This document shows positions 37,259 to 46,167 of a DNA stretch of 47,092 nucleotides, piece after piece. The notes below the pieces were generated by a model. It was given only the letters and a program-made list of their open reading frames with translations. It was not told the origin of the DNA and did not search any database. The stretch covers positions 1-47,092 of the forward strand of contig JAKEHU010000032.1 in assembly GCA_022614855.1 (NCBI GenBank), written 5' to 3'. The stretch's first letter is position 1. Each line of letters begins with the position of its first letter. Source of the DNA: Chlamydiota bacterium. Lineage in GTDB: Bacteria; Chlamydiota; Chlamydiia; Chlamydiales; Rhabdochlamydiaceae. Made by a program: the position numbers and the translations under genes.

Positions 37259-37720
37259 TCAATTAAAAGGAATTTGGTACCAAGGTCTCTTCATTTTTTG
37301 AAACCATTTTTTTATCTCATCTCCTTTGATTTTTTGAAAACAGGGGCCAATTTGTAAAGTGATCTCATTTGCAGTTTGAAGTAAATGGAGGAAGCTCTTC
37401 TTTTCTTTTTCTTCTAAAGTAAAACGATGATTTCCATCACAACTCCTCAATGAAAATTGATAGATGTTAGAATCAGCAATGATTTTGACTTCTTTTGGGA
37501 AAACTTTTTGAGAGCGGATTTGCAAAAATGCATAGATATTTGTTTTTGTTTGCATGAATTCTAGGTCGATTCCATTGATTGGGTTAGGTGTATGAAAACA
37601 AAGTCTGGAAATGCAATTTGTAGAAGAAAAGAGATGGTCAACTGACCAATTTTCTGTTTGATTGCAAGAAGAGAAAAGTAGAAAGAAAATAAAAGCAAAT
37701 TTTAATTTTCTAGTCCCCAT
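37259..37720 (-). CDS. Small predicted lipoprotein of unknown function
   Basis: 153 aa. The N-terminus is a lipoprotein signal: basic GTRKLK, a hydrophobic core FAFIFFLLF, then SSC with the lipidated Cys at about residue 19 (lipobox-like F-S-S-C). The mature protein is beta-rich with paired Cys (NCISRLCFHTP, RSCDGN, GPCFQ), suggesting disulfides in the periplasm. No family recognised. It is separated from the upstream cassette on the same strand by the repeat at 37730-37802. It could be a substrate of the Lol system encoded at 5238-7981. Confidence 0.65.
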   Translation of the reverse strand: MGTRKLKFAFIFFLLFSSCNQTENWSVDHLFSSTNCISRLCFHTPNPINGIDLEFMQTKTNIYAFLQIRSQKVFPKEVKIIADSNIYQFSLRSCDGNHRFTLEEKEKKSFLHLLQTANEITLQIGPCFQKIKGDEIKKWFQKMKRPWYQIPFN

Positions 37721-37729
37721 ATTTCTTCT

Positions 37730-37802
37730 AAAGTATAAAGGCTAAATTAGAGGATTTGTTTTGTTCTCTTTTTAGCCTTTAGAATTTAGCCTTTAGCCTT
37801 TA
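37730..37802. repeat. REP-like palindrome of the AAAGGCTAAA family, copy 2
   Basis: The left arm AAAGTATAAAGGCTAAATTA (37730-37749) pairs with the right arm from about 37769, TTTTAGCCTTTAGAATTTAGC, followed by CTTTAGCCTTTA. The loop ends in TTCTCTTTTTAGCC, as in copy 1 (CTCTCTTTTTAGC). It fills the gap between two minus-strand genes, ending 3 nt from the upstream gene's stop, so it may work as an intercistronic hairpin or terminator. Confidence 0.75.
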
Positions 37803-37804
37803 AA

Positions 37805-38035
37805 TTAGCGATGATGATGGGCAACGAGGACAAGTGCTGTAATTCCAATGGCTATGACAATACCGGCTAGTGCCCAATTGTGCAAAAGACTAGAATTTGC
37901 CATTCGCGCAGAATCTGCACACCCCTTTCCTACACATTTTCCTGCTTTGATTTCACTTTCTCCTTCTTGAGAAAAGCAGAGGGATGAACCCGTTAAACAA
38001 AAAGCGGTGATGTATCCGATAAAGCGTTTTTTCAT
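37805..38035 (-). CDS. Small secreted membrane protein with GKGC motif and His-rich end
   Basis: 76 aa. The signal peptide is about 1-22 (KKRFIGYITAFCLTGSSLCFS). A short external segment has KCVGKGCADSARM, then a TM helix WALAGIVIAIGITALVLVA, and the chain ends HHHR. The layout is the same as in the 79-aa protein at 38729-38968 (GKGC, TM, His-rich tail). The start overlaps the stop of the 236-aa gene by 4 nt, so the three genes form one coupled unit. The Cys and His residues could bind metal or haem; this is speculation. Confidence 0.6.
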   Translation of the reverse strand: MKKRFIGYITAFCLTGSSLCFSQEGESEIKAGKCVGKGCADSARMANSSLLHNWALAGIVIAIGITALVLVAHHHR

Positions 38036-38742
38036 TCTTTTGTTGATGCTAGCTGTTTTTCCATCTCCTTTAAGATGAGATAATGTCCATAGCCGCCCAT
38101 TTCTGAGTAATGTCGATTTAAGACGGATGTTAAATGGTAAAGTCGTTTTTCTAAGGATTTTATGTTCTCTTCTTTTTTTTGCAAAGAAAAGGTTGTTTGA
38201 GAAATCATTTCTTTAAGATCTGCCCTTTTCTTCTCATTGGAAATAAGGGAAAAAAGATCAGGGATAAATTGGAGACTTTCGAAAGATTTTTGAAAGATAG
38301 GAAGATAGGTAAAAAAATCTTTTTTCAATGTAGCTCCGGTTAAGATGTATGCCTTTTGATCTTTGAAAAGGACAAACTGAAGCAGTTTCATATCGCCCCC
38401 TTGGCTTGGCAGATCGATTTCCATAACTACGCCATTTCCTGCTTGGGACTTTAACCATCCAAGATTTTTCCAAGTGCAATGGGGATAATCTTCTTCATAA
38501 TTGCTTTTTACGATCCTTAAGTATTCCTCTAGTGAAACAGCAACCTTTTCTATGGCAAAATTGATTGAAGGGGTAAAGCCACTTCCCTTTTTTTTAAAGC
38601 AGGCTTGTACAAGAGAACAATCTTCCTGGGGAAGGGCAAATTCCCATCCATTTGGTGGAACAAATAAGGGGGTTTCCTCACAAAAAAGAGGTATGAAAAA
38701 TAAAAAAAAAATTCCGAAAATCCAATAGTTAATCGTGGGCAT
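38032..38742 (-). CDS. Secreted protein of unknown function, possible PsbP/DcrB-like fold
   Basis: 236 aa with a Sec signal peptide (about 1-21, TINYWIFGIFFLFFIPLFC). Residues 28-155 contain an opening PPNGWEFALPQ and a centre KLLQFVLFKDQKAYILTGA, a pattern like PsbP/DUF1795 proteins, though the match is loose. The last 70 residues are a charged coiled coil. It overlaps both neighbours (14 nt with the upstream 79-aa gene, 4 nt with the 76-aa gene). In C. trachomatis, as I remember, this interval (between rpoC and atpE) holds CT311, a hypothetical secreted protein of similar size; homology is not established here. Confidence 0.6.
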   Translation of the reverse strand: MPTINYWIFGIFFLFFIPLFCEETPLFVPPNGWEFALPQEDCSLVQACFKKKGSGFTPSINFAIEKVAVSLEEYLRIVKSNYEEDYPHCTWKNLGWLKSQAGNGVVMEIDLPSQGGDMKLLQFVLFKDQKAYILTGATLKKDFFTYLPIFQKSFESLQFIPDLFSLISNEKKRADLKEMISQTTFSLQKKEENIKSLEKRLYHLTSVLNRHYSEMGGYGHYLILKEMEKQLASTKE

Positions 38743-38968
38743 GGCCGCTTTGATGAATTAGCCCGGTTAGAAGACCGATGAGGAAAGTGAGAGCAAGTCC
38801 CCAACCAAACATTGGAGCGGCAATGCCTGTAAAAGAACTTTCTTTGCAACCCTTACCTGTAGCATAAATCTCTTCCGTTTGTTCTTGATGTTTTTTCATC
38901 TCATCGCAGGAGAGGGGATGAAACTGAATGAGTAGCAGGCAAAGTAGCAAGCGTGTAACTAGTTTCAT
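38729..38968 (-). CDS. Small secreted membrane protein with GKGC motif and His-containing tail
   Basis: 79 aa. The signal sequence KLVTRLLLCLLLIQFHPLSC could be cut by signal peptidase I or, less likely, II (PLSC). Then come a polar stretch with YATGKGCKESS, a TM helix (about FGWGLALTFLIGLLTGLI) and the tail HQSGHAHD. It is first in the minus-strand cassette and is divergent from the V-ATPase operon, with a 94-bp gap. An AAGG site lies very close to the ATG. It shares layout, and possibly ancestry, with the 76-aa protein two genes on. Confidence 0.6.
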   Translation of the reverse strand: MKLVTRLLLCLLLIQFHPLSCDEMKKHQEQTEEIYATGKGCKESSFTGIAAPMFGWGLALTFLIGLLTGLIHQSGHAHD

Positions 38969-39004
38969 AACCTTCTGTATCTCATAGTAAATATTTTTTT
39001 AACA

Positions 39005-39034
39005 TTGAAAAATATAAAAAGATTGAGGTTAAAT
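39005..39034 (+). promoter_or_regulatory. Possible promoter of the V-type ATPase operon
   Basis: TTGAAA at 39005-39010 and TTAAAT at 39029-39034 with an 18-nt spacer, about 29 nt before the atpE ATG. It sits in the only untranslated gap upstream of the operon. The surroundings are AT-rich, so this is a weak call. Confidence 0.35.
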
Positions 39035-39062
39035 TGTAAGGTAGTTGGTTGGAACAAGTCAA

Positions 39063-39692
39063 ATGCAAGGGTTAGATACAGGTAAAGATAAGGTAAAAAA
39101 AATATGTGAGCTTTTAAGGCAGGAAACCTTAGAGCCAGCAATTAAAGAAGCAGAAGAGGTCATTAAAAATGCCAAAAGAGAAGCTGATCAATTGATCGAC
39201 CAGGCAAAAAAGAAAATTGAGAAGATCTCAAAAGAAGCAGAGCTAGAGATTGCACAAAAAGAAAAGATTGTCACCACCTCTCTTTCTCAAGCATGTCAAC
39301 AAACTGTTGAATCCTTAAAACAATCCATCGAAGAAAAACTTTTTCATCCTAAATTAGTAGAAATAATTAGAAAACAATTGAATGAGCCTGATGTAATCGC
39401 AAAATTGATTGCTGCCATTATCAAAGCAATTGAAAAGGAAGGTCTTAAGACAGATATTAGCGTTGTGATTGCAAAAACTGTTTCTCAGCAAGAGATCAAT
39501 CAAAAGCTAGGAGAGAAAATCCTAGAGCAGCTAAAAGAAAAAAGCGCTCTGATAGGGCCAATCGGAGCTGGAATTGAAGTGAAGTTGCATCAAGAAAACA
39601 TTACCATTGATTTAACCGACATGGCCCTGAAGGATCTCATTGCGGAATACATTAGAAAAGATTTTCGCAAGTTTCTTTTTGGTTCACTGTAA
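39063..39692 (+). CDS. atpE: V-type ATP synthase subunit E
   Basis: Peripheral-stalk subunit. The 209-aa product from the ATG at 39063 starts QGLDTGKDKVKKICELLRQETLEPA and has the long Lys/Glu coiled coil of subunit E, then a C-terminal globular part ending YIRKDFRKFLFGSL, close to chlamydial AtpE. An in-frame TTG at 39045 is possible but gives no extra conserved residues. The stop shares a base with the next start (TAATG). The peripheral stalk normally pairs E with a G/H subunit; no such gene is in the operon. Confidence 0.92.
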   Translation: MQGLDTGKDKVKKICELLRQETLEPAIKEAEEVIKNAKREADQLIDQAKKKIEKISKEAELEIAQKEKIVTTSLSQACQQTVESLKQSIEEKLFHPKLVEIIRKQLNEPDVIAKLIAAIIKAIEKEGLKTDISVVIAKTVSQQEINQKLGEKILEQLKEKSALIGPIGAGIEVKLHQENITIDLTDMALKDLIAEYIRKDFRKFLFGSL

Positions 39693-40465
39693 TGCGTAAT
39701 TACTACTTTCTTGCACCGTCCCTGCCCCCTTTAGTGGTTGGAGAAACCCCAGATATTACTTTTGAAGAATTAGACTATCGACTTTCCACCAATCTTTATA
39801 AAAAAGATTATGAAAAAGTCCATCTCTTTCGCAGATATTTTGATCTGCATAATATTCGCTCTCTTTTATTGGAAGAGCCATTGGATTCCAGAGGGAATTT
39901 AACCGAAAAAGAATTGGATGAGGCCTTATTAATTCATGATATTTTGCCGGAGTATGTATTTGATTTTTTAGACGAATATGAAAGTAAAGAAGAGAAACTT
40001 CGGTACATTTTCGGTCTTTTTTCAAAATATTTTTCAGAAGAAATTCCCAAGCAAAAAGGATTTGTGAAAAAATATCTTCAATTTGAGCGGGATTGGAGGT
40101 TAATTCTCCTTGCTTTTAAAGCTAAGAGGTTAAAAAGCGACCTTGTTTATGAGCTTCAATTTGAGGATTTTTCTGATTCTCTGGTTGCATATATCATGGC
40201 GCAAAAGGATGCAGAGGAGTTTCATCCACCTCCAGAGTACAATGAAATTAAACTTCTTTTGGAATCTTGTGGAAATGATCCTTGGGTGCAGTTTAAAGAA
40301 TTTGCTACTTATCGATTCAACAAAATCGAAGAAATGGCCGGATACCCCCTTTTTTCCATCGATTGGATTTTGGGGTACCTTGCAAGATTATTCATCGTCG
40401 AAAAGTGGAGACTCATGGATGAGGAAGAAGGAAAACGGCGTTTAGAAAAAATCAAAATTGGGTAG
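39692..40465 (+). CDS. DUF2764 family protein of the V-ATPase operon
   Basis: A 257-aa, mainly helical protein that opens RNYYFLAPSLPPLVVGETPDITFEELD, the DUF2764 signature, and ends with IDWILGYLARLFIVEKWRLMDEE. It occupies the position of CT309 in C. trachomatis. By position and helical content it is thought to replace the V/A-ATPase subunit C that links the central rotor stalk to the membrane ring, but I know of no direct proof. It is translationally coupled to atpE and is followed by atpA after 13 nt. Confidence 0.88.
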   Translation: MRNYYFLAPSLPPLVVGETPDITFEELDYRLSTNLYKKDYEKVHLFRRYFDLHNIRSLLLEEPLDSRGNLTEKELDEALLIHDILPEYVFDFLDEYESKEEKLRYIFGLFSKYFSEEIPKQKGFVKKYLQFERDWRLILLAFKAKRLKSDLVYELQFEDFSDSLVAYIMAQKDAEEFHPPPEYNEIKLLLESCGNDPWVQFKEFATYRFNKIEEMAGYPLFSIDWILGYLARLFIVEKWRLMDEEEGKRRLEKIKIG

Positions 40466-40478
40466 ATGATAGGTTCAT

Positions 40479-42260
40479 ATGGTTGATGAACAAAAAAAAG
40501 CTTTTGGACAGGTAGTAAAAGCTTTTGGAAATTTGATCCAGGTTGAATTTGAAGGAGATATTCGCCAAGGTGAACTTGCAACAGTATTTATTGGAAAGAC
40601 TGGGTTAAAAGCAGAGGTGATTGAAATCATAGGCAACCAAGCTAAAATCCAGGTTTATGAAGATACGAGAGGAATTAAACTTGGAACTCCTGTGGAATTT
40701 TTATCACAGCTTTTAGAAGCTGAATTGGGCCCCGGCCTTTTGACCTCTATTTTCGATGGATTGCAAAACCCTCTGGAAAAAATTGCCGATCGAATTGGTC
40801 TTTTTCTTTCTCGAGGGGTCTATATTTCTCCTCTTGATTATTCTAGAAAATGGGATTATCACCCTACGGCAAAAATAGGAGATCTTGTTGAAAGAGGGGA
40901 TTACCTTGGATACACCATAGAGGAGAGATTTCACCATCAGATCATGTTTCCCTTTTCCCTTTATGGGACATACAAAATCACTTGGGCCATTTCTCCGGGA
41001 ACTTATCCCTTAAACACTGTTGTAGCCAAAGCTGTAGATGATAAAGGAAAAGAAGTCGAAGTTAAAATGGTGCAGAAATGGCCAGTAAAGATGCCACTTT
41101 TTTCTGGGGAAAAATGTCGGCCTGAAAAAATGATGGTCACTGGATCTAGAATCATCGATACCCAGTTTCCCGTTTTGAAGGGGGGTACATTTTGTGCACC
41201 TGGTCCTTTTGGCGCTGGAAAAACAGTATTGCAACACCACCTTGCCAAGTATTCATCTGTCGATATCGTAGTCATTGTGGCTTGTGGAGAAAGGGCAGGT
41301 GAAGTGGTAGAAGTATTGCGCACCTTTCCCCATCTCATTGATCCGCACACAAATGAACCTTTGATCAATCGAACAGTCATCATCTGCAATACCTCTTCCA
41401 TGCCAGTAAGTGCGAGAGAATCTTCCATTTATATGGGAGTGACCATTGCAGAATACTATCGTCAAATGGGACTCGATATCCTTGTTCTTGCTGATTCTAC
41501 TTCTCGGTGGGCTCAAGCAATGCGCGAAATGTCAGGAAGGTTAGAAGAAATTCCTGGAGAAGAAGCTTTTCCCGCCTATCTCGGTTCTCGCATTGCAGCT
41601 TTTTATGAGCGGAGTGGTGCTGTGAAATTGAAAAATGAAAAAATTGGTTCTTTGACAATTGGAGGAACTGTATCACCAGCAGGGGGAAATTTTGAAGAAC
41701 CGGTGACGCAGGCAACGCTGGCCGTAGTAGGAGCATTTCATGGACTTTCTAAAACAAGATCCGATGCGCGTCGCTATCCTGCAATTGATCCTCTCATTTC
41801 ATGGAGCAAATATATTCCGACCGTAGCCAAAGAATTAGAAGGACAGTTGAAGGGATGGGGAATGGTTGTGAAAAAAGCTCTTCGACTTTTGAAAGAAGGA
41901 GATGAAATCAATAAGAGAATGGAAGTTGTTGGGGAGGAGGGAATTTCTCTTGCAGACATGATTGTCTTTTTAAAGTCTGAACTCTATGAATTTTGCTATT
42001 TGCAACAAAATGCCTTTGATAAAGAAGATGCCTACTGTCCATTAGAGCGGCAAATTCCACTTTTACAATTGATTAGTGAAATTTTTGAAGGAGAATTTGT
42101 CTTTGAAAATCATGATGAAGCGCGCTCCTTTTTTCTTGAATTGCAAAACGAAATAAAAAATATGAATTTTATGCCTTTTAATTCGCAGCGCTATAATCAA
42201 AGTTATTCCCGAATTCAGAAAAAAGTATCCAATAAATTGCATATGAAGGAAGGGTTGTAG
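40479..42260 (+). CDS. atpA: V-type ATP synthase catalytic subunit A
   Basis: The 593-aa catalytic subunit carries Walker A GPFGAGKTVLQ (about 242-252) within CAPGPFGAGKT, the bulge-domain region before it, the catalytic Glu in ACGERAGEVVEV, and Walker B LVLADSTSRWAQAMREMSGR. Full length for a bacterial A subunit. AtpA and AtpB form the A3B3 head that hydrolyses or makes ATP. The ATG at 40479 follows a GGTTCAT-type leader also seen before atpB, with a poor ribosome site. Confidence 0.97.
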   Translation: MVDEQKKAFGQVVKAFGNLIQVEFEGDIRQGELATVFIGKTGLKAEVIEIIGNQAKIQVYEDTRGIKLGTPVEFLSQLLEAELGPGLLTSIFDGLQNPLEKIADRIGLFLSRGVYISPLDYSRKWDYHPTAKIGDLVERGDYLGYTIEERFHHQIMFPFSLYGTYKITWAISPGTYPLNTVVAKAVDDKGKEVEVKMVQKWPVKMPLFSGEKCRPEKMMVTGSRIIDTQFPVLKGGTFCAPGPFGAGKTVLQHHLAKYSSVDIVVIVACGERAGEVVEVLRTFPHLIDPHTNEPLINRTVIICNTSSMPVSARESSIYMGVTIAEYYRQMGLDILVLADSTSRWAQAMREMSGRLEEIPGEEAFPAYLGSRIAAFYERSGAVKLKNEKIGSLTIGGTVSPAGGNFEEPVTQATLAVVGAFHGLSKTRSDARRYPAIDPLISWSKYIPTVAKELEGQLKGWGMVVKKALRLLKEGDEINKRMEVVGEEGISLADMIVFLKSELYEFCYLQQNAFDKEDAYCPLERQIPLLQLISEIFEGEFVFENHDEARSFFLELQNEIKNMNFMPFNSQRYNQSYSRIQKKVSNKLHMKEGL

Positions 42261-42270
42261 ATAGGTTCAT

Positions 42271-43575
42271 ATGAGAAAGATTTATGATCGAATTTTAGAT
42301 ATGCGAGGCAATCTTTTGACTGTTCGTGCAAAAGATGTGACTTTAGGAGAAATGGCTCGCATCCAAAAGCAATCGGGGGAAAGCACCTATGGTTCGGTAC
42401 TCAGCATCGATGGTGAAACGGTAGTATTGCAGTGTTTTGAAAATACAAGAGGAATTTATACAAATGATCGGGTCATTTTTTTAGCAAAGCAGATGCAAGC
42501 AATTTGCAGTGATGCTCTACTTGGCAGGCGTTTGAATGGTTCGGGAGAACCAATCGACAAAGGTCCGCGAATCGTTGGAGAAAGAATAGATATTGGAGCT
42601 CCCTCCTTTAATCCAGTTAAAAGAATCATTCCAAGAGAAATGGTCCGAACAAATATTCCCATGATCGATGTTTTCAACTGTCTTGTGAAATCGCAAAAAA
42701 TTCCCATTTTTTCGATCCCAGGAGAGCCTTATAACCCTCTCCTCATGAGAATTGCAAATCAAACCGATGCCGATGTAGTCATCATTGGAGGAATGGGACT
42801 TAGATTTGATGATTATCAGGCATTCATCGACAATGCAGAGAGATCGGGTTCGTTAGAAAAGACTATCATGTTCATTCATAGGGCAACCGATCCTCCTGTT
42901 GAATGTTTACTTGTTCCAGATATGGCTCTTGCTTGTGCTGAAAAATTTGCTACACAAGATAAAAATGTTATCGTTCTTTTAACCGATATGACTGCTTTTG
43001 CCGATAGTTTGAAAGAGATCATGATTACAATGGAACAGGTCCCTTCAAATCGAGGTTATCCTGGGTCTCTTTATTCTGATCTGGCTTCTCGCTATGAAAA
43101 GGCAGTAGATATCGAAGGAAGCGGCTCAATTACTATCATCTCTGTGACGACTATGCCTGGTGGAGATATTACCCACCCCATTCCCGATAACACTGGGTAT
43201 ATCACAGAAGGACAGTTTTATCTTTATGGAGGTAGGATTGACCCCTTTGGCTCTCTCTCAAGATTAAAACAACAGGTAATCGGAAAAGTGACTCGCGAAG
43301 ATCACGGAGATCTTGCAAATACCCAAATCCGTCTCTATGCCGATTCAAAAAGAGCAAAAGAAAGACAAAGCATGGGATTTCGCCTTTCAAAGTGGGATGA
43401 AAAACTTCTCTATTTTGCCAAGCTATTTGAAATGAGAATGATGAATCTAGAAGTCAATTACACTCTTGAGGAAGCGCTAAATTTAGGCTGGCAAACCCTT
43501 GCGGAATGTTTTGAAAAGAATGAAGTGGGAATCAAACAATACTTGGTCGATAAATATTGGCCGAAAAATTTGTGA
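42271..43575 (+). CDS. atpB: V-type ATP synthase subunit B
   Basis: The 434-aa non-catalytic head subunit. It has the [13 protein letters not shown] segment and [15 protein letters not shown] in place of a Walker A P-loop, as expected for B subunits. Also visible are [15 protein letters not shown], the arginine-rich [15 protein letters not shown] stretch, and a [19 protein letters not shown] segment that is nearly universal in V/A-type B subunits. Ten nt after atpA. Confidence 0.97.
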   Translation: MRKIYDRILDMRGNLLTVRAKDVTLGEMARIQKQSGESTYGSVLSIDGETVVLQCFENTRGIYTNDRVIFLAKQMQAICSDALLGRRLNGSGEPIDKGPRIVGERIDIGAPSFNPVKRIIPREMVRTNIPMIDVFNCLVKSQKIPIFSIPGEPYNPLLMRIANQTDADVVIIGGMGLRFDDYQAFIDNAERSGSLEKTIMFIHRATDPPVECLLVPDMALACAEKFATQDKNVIVLLTDMTAFADSLKEIMITMEQVPSNRGYPGSLYSDLASRYEKAVDIEGSGSITIISVTTMPGGDITHPIPDNTGYITEGQFYLYGGRIDPFGSLSRLKQQVIGKVTREDHGDLANTQIRLYADSKRAKERQSMGFRLSKWDEKLLYFAKLFEMRMMNLEVNYTLEEALNLGWQTLAECFEKNEVGIKQYLVDKYWPKNL

Positions 43576-43593
43576 TAGGAAGAGAATCTCAAT

Positions 43594-44208
43594 ATGGCTC
43601 AATTAAAATTTACAAAGACTGAGCTTCGCCTGCAACAGATCAAATTAAATCAATTGCAGCAATATCTTCCTACTTTGCAACTCAAAAAGGCAATGCTACA
43701 AATGGAAATCGACTTGGCTGATGTACAACTGGCAAAAGAGGGCATTGAGTTTTCTGATATGGAGAAAAAAATTCTTGGATTTAGTCCACTTCTGTCTGCT
43801 CAGGAATCTCCACTCGTTTTTCATTCTATTAAAATTCAAGAAGTTGAAAAACATCTAGAAAATATTGCTGGAGTCGATGTGCCCATATTTGAAACCGTCT
43901 TATTCGACCCACCTTCTTATCCTCTTTTTGATACTCCTATCTGGGTGGAATCTACAATGGGCTGGATAAAAAAACTCATCTCCATTCGAGAGAAGATAAA
44001 ACTGACAAAAGAAAAAAAATCTCTTCTTCTCAAGGAACTGCGCGATGTCTCTATTCGCGTCAACCTCTTTGAAAAGATCATGATTCCAAGAACACTCGAG
44101 AATATCAAAAGAATCAAAGTATTTCTTGGGGATCAACAACTTGCTGCTGTTGCTCAAGCAAAAGTTTCCAAGAAGAAAATATTGCTGCGCAGGAAAGGAA
44201 AGGGATGA
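43594..44208 (+). CDS. atpD: V-type ATP synthase subunit D
   Basis: Central rotor-shaft subunit of 204 aa. It is predominantly two long antiparallel helices: an N-terminal FTKTELRLQQIKLNQLQQYLPTLQLKKAMLQ and a C-terminal NLFEKIMIPRTLENIKRIKVFLGDQQ, both family hallmarks. An AGGAAGAG ribosome site precedes the ATG. It overlaps atpI by 4 nt (ATGA). The usual rotor partner F is not encoded in the operon. Confidence 0.94.
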   Translation: MAQLKFTKTELRLQQIKLNQLQQYLPTLQLKKAMLQMEIDLADVQLAKEGIEFSDMEKKILGFSPLLSAQESPLVFHSIKIQEVEKHLENIAGVDVPIFETVLFDPPSYPLFDTPIWVESTMGWIKKLISIREKIKLTKEKKSLLLKELRDVSIRVNLFEKIMIPRTLENIKRIKVFLGDQQLAAVAQAKVSKKKILLRRKGKG

Positions 44209-46127
44209 TCATTGATTTAAAAAAATATCTATTTCTAGGAATCAAGAGTGATTTGGGTGAATTTTTCCTCAGGGCGCAGGAAAAAGGAACCATTCAATTC
44301 TTATCACAAAAAGGGCAAAAAACGTTGGAATCCGAAAGAATTAGAAGCCTTACAGATGCGATTAAAATTTTGCGAAAACTTCCTGTAAAAACTCCTTATC
44401 CAGGAGATGGAAATCTCGAATTTGCACAGGAAATTGCAAATAGAATTTTAAACATCAAGGCAGAAATCGAAAAACTTTCGGAAGAACAGCGATTTTTGGA
44501 AGCTGAAATTTTTCGAATTAGCCCCTTTGGAGATTTTTCTTTTGAGGACCTTCTCTTTATCGAAAGAGAAGGGAAAAGAAAAATCCAATTTTTTTGCATG
44601 AAGACTTCGAAGCGGGAAAATTTAAGAGGATTAGATGGGATCATTTATGTGGGAACCGATTATGACTTAGATTATTTCATATCCATCAATCCAAGGCCAA
44701 AAAGCTATCCAGGCATGATTGAAATGCATTTTGACAAACCTGTAGGAGAGTTGAAAAATCATCTGGCTTTTGTATCAGAATCGATGCATCAGCTTCAGGC
44801 CGAGCTCAAAGGTTTTGCTGGGCACATTTTCTTTTTGCGAGAGGCTTTAATAGAAGAATTAGATGACCATTTCCTCATAAAAGTAAAAAATGATGTTTCT
44901 TATCCAATTGAAGGGACGATTTTTTCTATTGAGGGGTGGGTTCCAGAAAATAAGATTTTTTTATTGAAAGAGCTCGTCAAAGATTTGGCAGTCCACTTTG
45001 AAAGAATTCAGATTGAAAAGCAGGACAAGATTCCAACTTGCATGGAAAATAAGGGGAGCGGGCGTTTGGGAGAGGATTTGGTGAGAATTTATGATGTTCC
45101 TTCCTGGAGGGACAAAGATCCCTCTTCCTGGGTTTTTTGGGGATTTGCCCTCTTTTTTGCCATGATTGTATCTGACGGTGGCTATGGACTCATCTATTTA
45201 TCCGCTGCTCTTTATCTCAAGTTCAAATTGCGCACGCTCTCTGACAGCGCTAAGAGATTTCTCAAGTTATTTACCATTTTAGCGATAAGCTGTTTAATCT
45301 GGGGTGTCGCAACTCTTTCCTTTTTTGGATTGGCGATCAACCCCAAAGGAAACTTAGCTAAATTTTCTTTCCTTCAATCTCTTGCACAAAAAAAAGCTGA
45401 GTATCACTTTGCTAAAAAAGATGATGTTTATGAATTCTGGGTTCGACAATATCCAGAGCTACAAGAAGCAAAAAGTGGAAAAGAGATGCTTTTGACAGAA
45501 GTAAAAACAAAACCTGGAAAAGAAGAATTCCAAATGCTCGATGAATTTAAAGACAATATTTTACTGGAACTTTCCATTTTAGTCGGATTGATTCACATCT
45601 GCCTTTCCCTCATGAGATATTTTCGTAAACATTGGGCAAATATCGGATGGGCCCTCTTTGCCATTGGAGGATATCTCTGGTTTCCGATAACCATTCATGC
45701 TACCTCTCTTTTGCAATTTGCATTTTATGTTCCCAAAGAGTTAGCAAGGAGCATTGGCATGCAACTTGTCTATGGAGGGATCATTCTTGCAGTTGTCTTA
45801 TCCTTTATCCAAAAAAGGTGGAGGGGGTTGCATGAAGTGACCAATTTGATTCAAGTTTCTGCTGATATTTTGTCTTATTTGCGACTTTACGCTCTTGCTC
45901 TTGCAAGCACAATCATGGCTACAACATTTAATGATTTAGGAAGAGAGGTTGGCCTTGCATTTGGAATTATCCTTACAATTTTAGGGCATGGGGTGAATAT
46001 TGTTTTGGGATCTGTTGCAGGAGTCATTCATGGACTTCGACTCAATTTCATTGAGTGGTATCATTATTGTTTTGAAGGAGGGGGAAAGCTCTTCAATCCT
46101 CTCAGGCATTTAAAAGGAGAAAAATAA
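44205..46127 (+). CDS. atpI: V-type ATP synthase membrane subunit I (a-subunit type)
   Basis: Stator membrane subunit that forms the ion path against the K ring. The 640-aa protein has a soluble N-terminal half with coiled coils (about 1-300). A C-terminal half with seven or eight TM helices begins near SSWVFWGFALFFAMIVSDGGYGLIY. The helix ADILSYLRLYALALASTIMATTFND holds the essential Arg in SYLRLYALALA. Full length. Overlaps atpD by 4 nt. Confidence 0.95.
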   Translation: MIIDLKKYLFLGIKSDLGEFFLRAQEKGTIQFLSQKGQKTLESERIRSLTDAIKILRKLPVKTPYPGDGNLEFAQEIANRILNIKAEIEKLSEEQRFLEAEIFRISPFGDFSFEDLLFIEREGKRKIQFFCMKTSKRENLRGLDGIIYVGTDYDLDYFISINPRPKSYPGMIEMHFDKPVGELKNHLAFVSESMHQLQAELKGFAGHIFFLREALIEELDDHFLIKVKNDVSYPIEGTIFSIEGWVPENKIFLLKELVKDLAVHFERIQIEKQDKIPTCMENKGSGRLGEDLVRIYDVPSWRDKDPSSWVFWGFALFFAMIVSDGGYGLIYLSAALYLKFKLRTLSDSAKRFLKLFTILAISCLIWGVATLSFFGLAINPKGNLAKFSFLQSLAQKKAEYHFAKKDDVYEFWVRQYPELQEAKSGKEMLLTEVKTKPGKEEFQMLDEFKDNILLELSILVGLIHICLSLMRYFRKHWANIGWALFAIGGYLWFPITIHATSLLQFAFYVPKELARSIGMQLVYGGIILAVVLSFIQKRWRGLHEVTNLIQVSADILSYLRLYALALASTIMATTFNDLGREVGLAFGIILTILGHGVNIVLGSVAGVIHGLRLNFIEWYHYCFEGGGKLFNPLRHLKGEK

Positions 46128-46167
46128 TAAATAAGAGTGTGTTCACAAACTCTAAGGAGAAAAAATT

